A stretch of 16,778 nt of DNA, from the NCBI GenBank assembly GCA_028701645.1, contig JAQVQI010000014.1, positions 1 to 16,778 on the forward strand, written 5' to 3'. The position numbers and the translations under genes are program-made. Of the stretch, positions 12,888 through 16,778 are shown one piece after another (the first letter of the stretch is position 1; every line of letters starts with the position of its first letter). This stretch comes from Candidatus Shapirobacteria bacterium. Lineage in GTDB: Bacteria; Patescibacteriota; Microgenomatia; UBA12405. The notes beneath the pieces were generated by a model. It saw nothing but the letters and a program-made list of their open reading frames with translations. It was not told the DNA's origin and did no database searches.

Positions 12888-12959
12888 TTAAGCCACTAAA
12901 ACATCTCCCGATTGGGCTAGTTGAAGTCGCCAGGAACGAGATAATTTTATTAGTGACAT
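12888..12959 (-). CDS. Possible 23-residue Trp-containing leader peptide
   Basis: The ORF reads MSLIKLSRSWRLQLAQSGDVLVA and stops with TAA. Its ATG is nine bases after a TATTAT box in a promoter with a perfect TTGACA, so the message would have an almost absent leader, like other genes here. It has one Trp codon (codon 10). It ends 30 bases before the terminator stem. Proposed role: sensing charged tRNA-Trp for the downstream tRNA-Trp and trpS. A single Trp codon is fewer than in classic leaders, so it could also be an unrelated small protein or not translated. Confidence 0.45.
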   Translation of the reverse strand: MSLIKLSRSWRLQLAQSGDVLVA

Positions 12960-12968
12960 ATTGAAAGA

Positions 12969-12996
12969 ATAATAACATCGATTTAACAAATGTCAA
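12969..12996 (-). promoter_or_regulatory. Promoter of the leader, tRNA-Trp, trpS unit
   Basis: On the minus strand TTGACA (12996-12991), a 16-bp spacer and TATTAT (12974-12969) form the best -35/-10 pair in the window. The start would fall around 12960-12962, one to three bases before the leader ORF. Its -35 overlaps that of the divergent rplY promoter. Confidence 0.7.
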
Positions 12997-13018
12997 AAAT
13001 AAATTTTATTGGTATAAT
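12990..13018 (+). promoter_or_regulatory. Promoter of rplY
   Basis: ATGTCA (12990-12995), a 17-bp spacer and extended -10 TGGTATAAT (TATAAT at 13013-13018). Transcription would start near 13025, leaving an untranslated leader of about 68 bases. It is one of the few genes here with a long leader. Confidence 0.7.
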
Positions 13019-13049
13019 AGCCCTAGTTTATTAGAGCCGAAGTTAGGTA

Positions 13050-13065
13050 TCCGCCAGTAGGCGGA
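13050..13065 (+). repeat. Palindrome TCCGCC-AGTA-GGCGGA in the rplY leader
   Basis: A perfect 6-bp stem with a four-base loop, of the same core family as 272-289. Because it lies inside the rplY untranslated leader it will be transcribed, and could affect translation or mRNA stability, or simply be an inserted repeat. Confidence 0.65.
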
Positions 13066-13092
13066 GAAGGAACATTAGGCAAAAGAAAAAAA

Positions 13093-13782
13093 ATGACAAA
13101 AGAAAAACACGAAATCAAAGTAGAAAACAGAACTGCTTTGGGTAGAAAGGTTAAAAAAATTAGAAAAGAAGGATTTATTCCGGCGACAATTTATGGTAAG
13201 GGATTGGAATCAAAATCGGTTCAATTTTTGGCAACCGAACTTGTAAAATTATTTGAAGAAGTGGGAGAATCAACCCTAGTTAATTTATCTTTAGAAAAAG
13301 AATCATTGCCAGTATTGTTTAGAAACCCCCAATATCATGTAATTAACGGAGAATTGATTCATATTGATTGTTATAAGGTAAACTTGAAAGAAAAAATATC
13401 AGCTATGGTTCCAATTGAATTTATCGGCGAATCACAAGCTGTTAAAAACGGAAATACATTGGTAACAGTGACAGATGAAATCGAGATTGAAGCATTACCA
13501 GCTGATTTACCAGAAAAAATTGAAATTGATTTATCAGTGTTGGAAACTTTGGAATCAGTAATTAATGTGGCTGATATAAAAATTGATACTGAAAAATTAG
13601 AAATAAAAACAGACAAAGAACAACTAATTGCTAAAGTTGAAGAACCTCGAGTTGAGGAAGAGGTGGTGGCTCCAACTGAAGAAGTAGCTCCAGGAGATGT
13701 CCCGGCTATGAATCAAAAATCAGATGAAGAAAAAGCAGCTGACGAAAAAGCCAAGTCTGAAGAAGAAAAAGAAAAAGAATAA
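13093..13782 (+). CDS. rplY: Large ribosomal subunit protein bL25 (Ctc/TL5 type)
   Basis: A 229-residue protein of the L25/TL5/Ctc family, which binds 5S rRNA in the central protuberance of the 50S subunit. The N-terminal RNA-binding beta barrel (about 1-95) has RTALGRKVKKIRKEGFIPATIYGKG and FRNPQYHVINGELIHIDCYKV. The C-terminal TL5 beta domain covers about 96-190 (VPIEFIGES, VNVADI). The last 40 residues are a low-complexity acidic Glu/Lys/Ala tail, often seen in Ctc-type members. A run of A (AAAAGAAAAAAA) precedes the ATG with no close Shine-Dalgarno. It converges with the next gene, one base separating the stop codons. Confidence 0.95.
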   Translation: MTKEKHEIKVENRTALGRKVKKIRKEGFIPATIYGKGLESKSVQFLATELVKLFEEVGESTLVNLSLEKESLPVLFRNPQYHVINGELIHIDCYKVNLKEKISAMVPIEFIGESQAVKNGNTLVTVTDEIEIEALPADLPEKIEIDLSVLETLESVINVADIKIDTEKLEIKTDKEQLIAKVEEPRVEEEVVAPTEEVAPGDVPAMNQKSDEEKAADEKAKSEEEKEKE

Positions 13783-13783
13783 A

Positions 13784-14230
13784 TTAATTGACTTGATAAA
13801 AAAGTCTTTCGATGTCGGATCTAATTGGATCAAGCTGATGAGCTTTTTTGACGGAGTCAATGGCTTGAGAAGAATAGCCCAAAATCGATTGTATTTTGGC
13901 TAATTGAAGATAGTCGTCGGAATTTTTATTGTCTAGACCACTTAATAAAATTAGTTTGTCCAATAATAATTGTGGCTGATAAGAGAGTTTGTAATCTTTA
14001 ACCTGATCTGGATTGAGTTTTGATTCTAACGTGGTGGCATTGTCCCAATCATTGTTTTGGACTAACAGACGCCATAAATGTAATCGACCCAAATAACTGG
14101 TGCTACCTTTTAGACTAGATAACTCAGATTTTGAAACAGTGTAAATATCTGGATGTTTGAGTGAAATGTAAAGATTGGTGATTATTATTAATAATAATGT
14201 TACCAAAATAATTATTTTATTTTTTTTCAC
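13784..14230 (-). CDS. Membrane-anchored helical-repeat (TPR-like) protein
   Basis: A 148-residue protein with a basic start and one hydrophobic segment at about 5-23, then a soluble, Leu/Asp-rich helical part. The stretch ending YLQLAKIQSILGYSSQAIDSVKKAHQLDP (about 107-136) has the spacing and YSQAI..A..LDP pattern of a tetratricopeptide repeat. Function unknown; probably a protein-binding scaffold on the outer face of the membrane. The start is GTG at 14230, inside the last codons of valS (14-base overlap), so it is co-transcribed with, and perhaps translationally coupled to, valS. No Shine-Dalgarno is seen. Its stop is one base from the rplY stop. Confidence 0.75.
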   Translation of the reverse strand: MKKNKIIILVTLLLIIITNLYISLKHPDIYTVSKSELSSLKGSTSYLGRLHLWRLLVQNNDWDNATTLESKLNPDQVKDYKLSYQPQLLLDKLILLSGLDNKNSDDYLQLAKIQSILGYSSQAIDSVKKAHQLDPIRSDIERLFYQVN

Positions 14231-16538
14231 TTTGTGGCCAGGATGATGAGATTAATAACTCTTTGGGTAAATTGTATTTGGAAATTAAATCTTGGTAGAC
14301 AATTTCAGTGACAAAAGGAATAAAAGGATGAAGTAATTTGAGAGAAGTGATTAAAACGGTGAGCAAAACAGGAATGGTTTCTTCTCCACCACCTTCGTCT
14401 GCAGACTTCGTCGAGTCAAGTCTCTTTTTGGCATCTTCGATATAAATATCACAGAATTCGTGCCAGAAAAACTGATAAAGATCTTCACTGGCTTGACCAA
14501 AATGATAGTGTTCAAGATGTTTGGTAGTAGAGATAATTAATTTATTTAATTTATCTAAAATATCTTTGTCGGCGGAAGTAAGGGTTGCTTGGTCGATATT
14601 TAAAGAAATATTTTTGACGTCAAGACGATCAATAAGCATTTCGACAAAGCGGGAGGCGTTCCAAATTTTATTAACAAAATTTCGTTGAGCCCGGATTTTG
14701 TCTTCGGAAAGTGAAATGTCGCTCCCTGGAGCTACCCCAATAACTAAAGCCATACGGAGAGCGTCAGCACCATAGACATCAGACATAGTTAATGGATCAA
14801 TAACATTTCCCTTACTTTTGGACATTTTTTGACCTTTGCTGTCAGTGACCCGGGAATGCATATGAGCGACTTTGAAAGGAATTTGACCGGTAGTGTAGAC
14901 ACCGAACATAATCATGCGGGCCACCCAGAAGAATAAAATATCCCACATAGTGTCGAGAACAGTGGTGGGATAAAAATATTCAAAATCAGGAGAATGATGG
15001 CCATCAGGACTCCAACCTAGAGTAGAATAAGGCCATTGGCCAGAAGAAAACCAAGTATCAAAAGTATCGGTCTCTTGAAGAATATTTGGACCAGATTTTA
15101 GGGCTTCTTCTTCAGAAAGATAAAATTTAGAACCGACTGGAGCAATTAAAGATTGAAGGCCAGTTTTGATTTCCTGATAAGAACTGTTTTTGATAACATC
15201 AGTCCATAAACCAGTGACGGTTTCGTTTTTGGAATTAACAAAAGTAATATTGATATTAGGAGTATGGTCAAGATTGTACCAAGCAGGAATACGATGACCC
15301 CAAACAATTTGGCGAGAAATTGGCCAGTCTTTAATGTCTTTCATCCAGGTTAGGAAAGATTTTTTGAAACGAGTAGGGAAAATTTTGACTTGGTCGGTTT
15401 TGACGACTTTGCAGGCTTTGTCGGCCAGAGGTTTGATTTTGACAAACCATTGAGGAGCAGTGATAGGTTCGATGGGACGGCCACATTTGTAGCAGTGACC
15501 AACTTCATGAGAATGATTGGTGATTTTGTCCATGAGGTTAGCTGCGGTCAAATCATTAATAACCATTTGACGGACTTGATTGGGATAAAAACCACGATAT
15601 CTGGCAGGAACATTTTGATTGGCCTTGCCATCGTAATCAAAAATACGGACAAATTCCAAGTTGAATTTTTTGCCCATGTCATAATCTTCGGGAGAATGAC
15701 TAGGAGTAACTTTGACGGCACCGGTACCAAATTTGGGGTCGATGGAATCTTCAAAAATTATTGGAATTTCACGATTGACTAAAGGAAGTAAAAGTTTTTT
15801 GCCGATTAGATGCGAGTAGCGCTTATCATTAGGATTAACAGCGACAGCAGTATCGCCCAACATAGTTTCGGGGCGAGTAGTAGCGACAGTAATAAATTGA
15901 TTATCTTCCCCTACTATGGGGTATTTGAAATACCAAAGGTGAGACTCAACGGTTTTGTGTTCGACTTCGAGATTGGAAAAAGCAGTGCCACAAAAAGTGC
16001 AGTAATTAACAATTTTTTCGTCACGATAAACTAAACCTTCGTTGACCATTCGGTTGAAAACGGCATAAACGCGAGCAATGTGGTCTGGATCCATAGTAAA
16101 TTTTTCCCGAGTCCAATCGAGAGAAAAACCAAGACGTTTAAGTTGGTTTTTGGCGACATCACGATTTTCGTTGACGTAATCAAAAATCAATTTAAATAAA
16201 GTTTCACGATCGTAATCAAAACGTGATTTACCCTGTTTTTGAAGATATTTTTCAAAAACAAATTGGGTTTCGATACCGGCATGATCAGTGCCCGGAAGCC
16301 AAAGACTAGGGTCACCCAACATACGGTGATAGCGAACCATAATATCTTCGACAGTGTATAAGGCGTGTCCGGCATGAAGTGGGTTGTTGGCATTTGGAGG
16401 CGGCAAGATTACAGTGAACGGTTCTTTTTCAAGTCGGGCTTTTGCGGGATCCTTGGGAACTTTTGGGGTAAAGGCGCCAGAGTCTTGCCAGAGGTCATAA
16501 ATTTGATTTTCTGATGCAGGGTTATAAGCTTTATCCAT
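14217..16538 (-). CDS. valS: Valyl-tRNA synthetase
   Basis: A 773-residue class I synthetase charging tRNA-Val. HIGH is HAGH at 55-58 (NNPLHAGHAL), the editing domain includes VATTRPETMLGDTAVAVNP, and KMSKS is at 571-575. An anticodon-binding helical domain follows. It is about 100 residues or more shorter than typical bacterial ValRS because it ends after that domain and lacks the C-terminal coiled-coil arm. Cys pairs (YCTFCG near 178 and HCYKCG near 350) look like zinc-binding knuckles, a feature more common in archaeal-type ValRS; transfer is possible but not shown here. First gene of an operon with the TPR-like protein. Confidence 0.97.
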   Translation of the reverse strand: MDKAYNPASENQIYDLWQDSGAFTPKVPKDPAKARLEKEPFTVILPPPNANNPLHAGHALYTVEDIMVRYHRMLGDPSLWLPGTDHAGIETQFVFEKYLQKQGKSRFDYDRETLFKLIFDYVNENRDVAKNQLKRLGFSLDWTREKFTMDPDHIARVYAVFNRMVNEGLVYRDEKIVNYCTFCGTAFSNLEVEHKTVESHLWYFKYPIVGEDNQFITVATTRPETMLGDTAVAVNPNDKRYSHLIGKKLLLPLVNREIPIIFEDSIDPKFGTGAVKVTPSHSPEDYDMGKKFNLEFVRIFDYDGKANQNVPARYRGFYPNQVRQMVINDLTAANLMDKITNHSHEVGHCYKCGRPIEPITAPQWFVKIKPLADKACKVVKTDQVKIFPTRFKKSFLTWMKDIKDWPISRQIVWGHRIPAWYNLDHTPNINITFVNSKNETVTGLWTDVIKNSSYQEIKTGLQSLIAPVGSKFYLSEEEALKSGPNILQETDTFDTWFSSGQWPYSTLGWSPDGHHSPDFEYFYPTTVLDTMWDILFFWVARMIMFGVYTTGQIPFKVAHMHSRVTDSKGQKMSKSKGNVIDPLTMSDVYGADALRMALVIGVAPGSDISLSEDKIRAQRNFVNKIWNASRFVEMLIDRLDVKNISLNIDQATLTSADKDILDKLNKLIISTTKHLEHYHFGQASEDLYQFFWHEFCDIYIEDAKKRLDSTKSADEGGGEETIPVLLTVLITSLKLLHPFIPFVTEIVYQDLISKYNLPKELLISSSWPQSEKK

Positions 16539-16544
16539 AGGGAT

Positions 16545-16550
16545 ATTTTA
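16545..16550 (-). promoter_or_regulatory. -10 box of valS
   Basis: TAAAAT on the minus strand ends six bases before the valS ATG, predicting a leaderless transcript. Confidence 0.5.
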
Positions 16551-16587
16551 ACATTAAAAATCTCTATGTCCTTCAATCTCCCCCTTC

Positions 16588-16607
16588 CCCCTCTTTGACA
16601 AGAGGGG
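16588..16607. repeat. Complete CCCCTCTT-TGAC-AAGAGGGG hairpin repeat
   Basis: A perfect 8-bp stem with loop TGAC in the valS/tsaC divergent gap. No T-tract follows on either strand, so it is not a typical terminator. The adjacent CTCTATGTCCTTC sequence also resembles CTCTCTGTCCTTC at 11213-11225, next to a decayed copy, so a longer unit may be repeated. Confidence 0.7.
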
Positions 16608-16619
16608 AAAATAAAAATT

Positions 16620-16628
16620 TGATATAAT
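16620..16628 (+). promoter_or_regulatory. Extended -10 promoter of the tsaC-like gene
   Basis: TGATATAAT (extended -10) ends seven bases before the ATG at 16636, predicting a leaderless transcript. Confidence 0.65.
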
Positions 16629-16635
16629 AATAGCG

Positions 16636-16778
16636 ATGAATATAGTGGAAATTAAGACTAATTATAATGATGTTTTAAAATATACAGCCAAGGTGATTTT
16701 GGACGGGGGTTTGGTGGTGTTTCCAAGCGATACGGTCTATATTTTAGCAGTTGACCCAACTAACGAAAAAGGGGTGAA
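16636..16778 (+). CDS. Threonylcarbamoyl-AMP synthase (TsaC/Sua5/YwlC family), 5' part
   Basis: The first 47 residues are present and the right edge cuts the rest. LVVFPSDTVYILAVDPTNEKGV matches the conserved start of the YrdC/Sua5 fold, in which the Lys/Arg/Ser-Thr-Asp pocket binds threonine, bicarbonate and ATP for the first step of t6A tRNA modification. Here the usual DTVYGLA reads DTVYILA. The ATG is fixed by a leaderless-type TATAAT. It is divergent from valS. t6A is needed for decoding ANN codons, including AUA read by the tRNA-Ile(UAU) in this window. Confidence 0.88.
   Translation, partial: MNIVEIKTNYNDVLKYTAKVILDGGLVVFPSDTVYILAVDPTNEKGV

Larger units (their letters stand above)
12826..12959 (-). 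promoter_or_regulatory. Candidate Trp leader-peptide transcription attenuator
   Basis: AATCGGGAG inside the leader ORF (12913 to 12905) is perfectly complementary, 9 bp, to CTCCCGATT (12857 to 12849), the 5' arm and loop of the terminator, so the two pairings exclude each other. The same ORF segment can instead pair with an earlier one (ATCTC 12942-12938 with GAGAT 12907-12903, plus TGGC with GCC), a structure that contains the Trp codon. A ribosome stalled at TGG (12932-12930) would leave the antiterminator free and allow read-through into tRNA-Trp and trpS; completion to the stop codon would favour termination. This mechanism is inferred by analogy with known attenuators. Confidence 0.5.

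Noticed and set aside
12888..12959. tmRNA (ssrA) with tag ending DVLVA
   Set aside because: The peptide end resembles SsrA tags, but there is no tRNA-like domain around it; the only nearby tRNA is a complete tRNA-Trp, and an ATG right after a promoter fits an ORF better.
12826..12960. T-box riboswitch ahead of tRNA-Trp/trpS
   Set aside because: No T-box antiterminator consensus (AGGGTGGNACCGCG) or specifier stem is visible, and the leader is too short.
15390..15782. 130-codon plus-strand ORF
   Set aside because: It lies entirely antisense inside valS, whose coding is certain, and its product has no recognisable features.
1..16778. UGA recoded as Gly or Trp, as in Absconditabacteria/Gracilibacteria
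   Set aside because: TGA ends the genes at 1034 and 6826 at sensible positions, and the tRNA-Trp anticodon is CCA.

Overview
This window looks like chromosomal DNA from a Candidate Phyla Radiation (Patescibacteria) bacterium, most likely of the Microgenomates type. This is inferred from AT-rich, tightly packed small genes, many apparently leaderless genes, a membrane-anchored VirD4/TraG-like ATPase in an ordinary chromosomal setting, an FtsB/DivIC-like protein, a four-helix-bundle cassette and several families of short intergenic palindromes. The standard code is used: TGA ends the genes at 1034 and 6826, and the tRNA-Trp has anticodon CCA.

Left part (1-6432): a GIY-YIG nuclease cut by the left edge (-), a histidine phosphatase (+), then a minus-strand block of core genes. 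These are the primary sigma factor rpoD, DNA primase dnaG, a polyprenyl diphosphate synthase, and a multi-pass membrane protein whose 3' end overlaps the synthase.

Middle (6433-10893): a 34-bp divergent promoter region starts a plus-strand pair, an unknown Pro/Thr-rich protein and a 777-residue membrane-anchored P-loop ATPase. A 23S-rRNA-intervening-type four-helix-bundle protein follows, bracketed by inverted repeats that fill the gap between two convergent stop codons. Next come a tyrosine recombinase (-) and, divergently, the FtsB/DivIC-like protein (+).

RNA cluster (10951-12959): a CAU tRNA resembling initiator Met but with a very small D-arm, an elongator-like tRNA-Met(CAU), a tRNA-Ile with the rare UAU anticodon, and a 42-bp exact duplicate of that tRNA's 3' half. 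On the minus strand, a short Trp-containing ORF and a terminator/antiterminator arrangement precede tRNA-Trp and trpS. This has the layout of a leader-peptide transcription attenuator acting on the tRNA and its own synthetase, and is the most interesting signal in the window.

Right part (13013-16778): rplY (L25/Ctc family) is divergent from the attenuator and shares overlapping -35 positions with it. It converges, one base apart, with a valS plus membrane-anchored helical-repeat protein operon. The 5' end of a tsaC/ywlC-type threonylcarbamoyl-AMP synthase gene runs off the right edge.

Eight genes have a TATAAT-like box ending 6-7 nt before the start codon, so leaderless translation appears to be the normal mode for first genes here.
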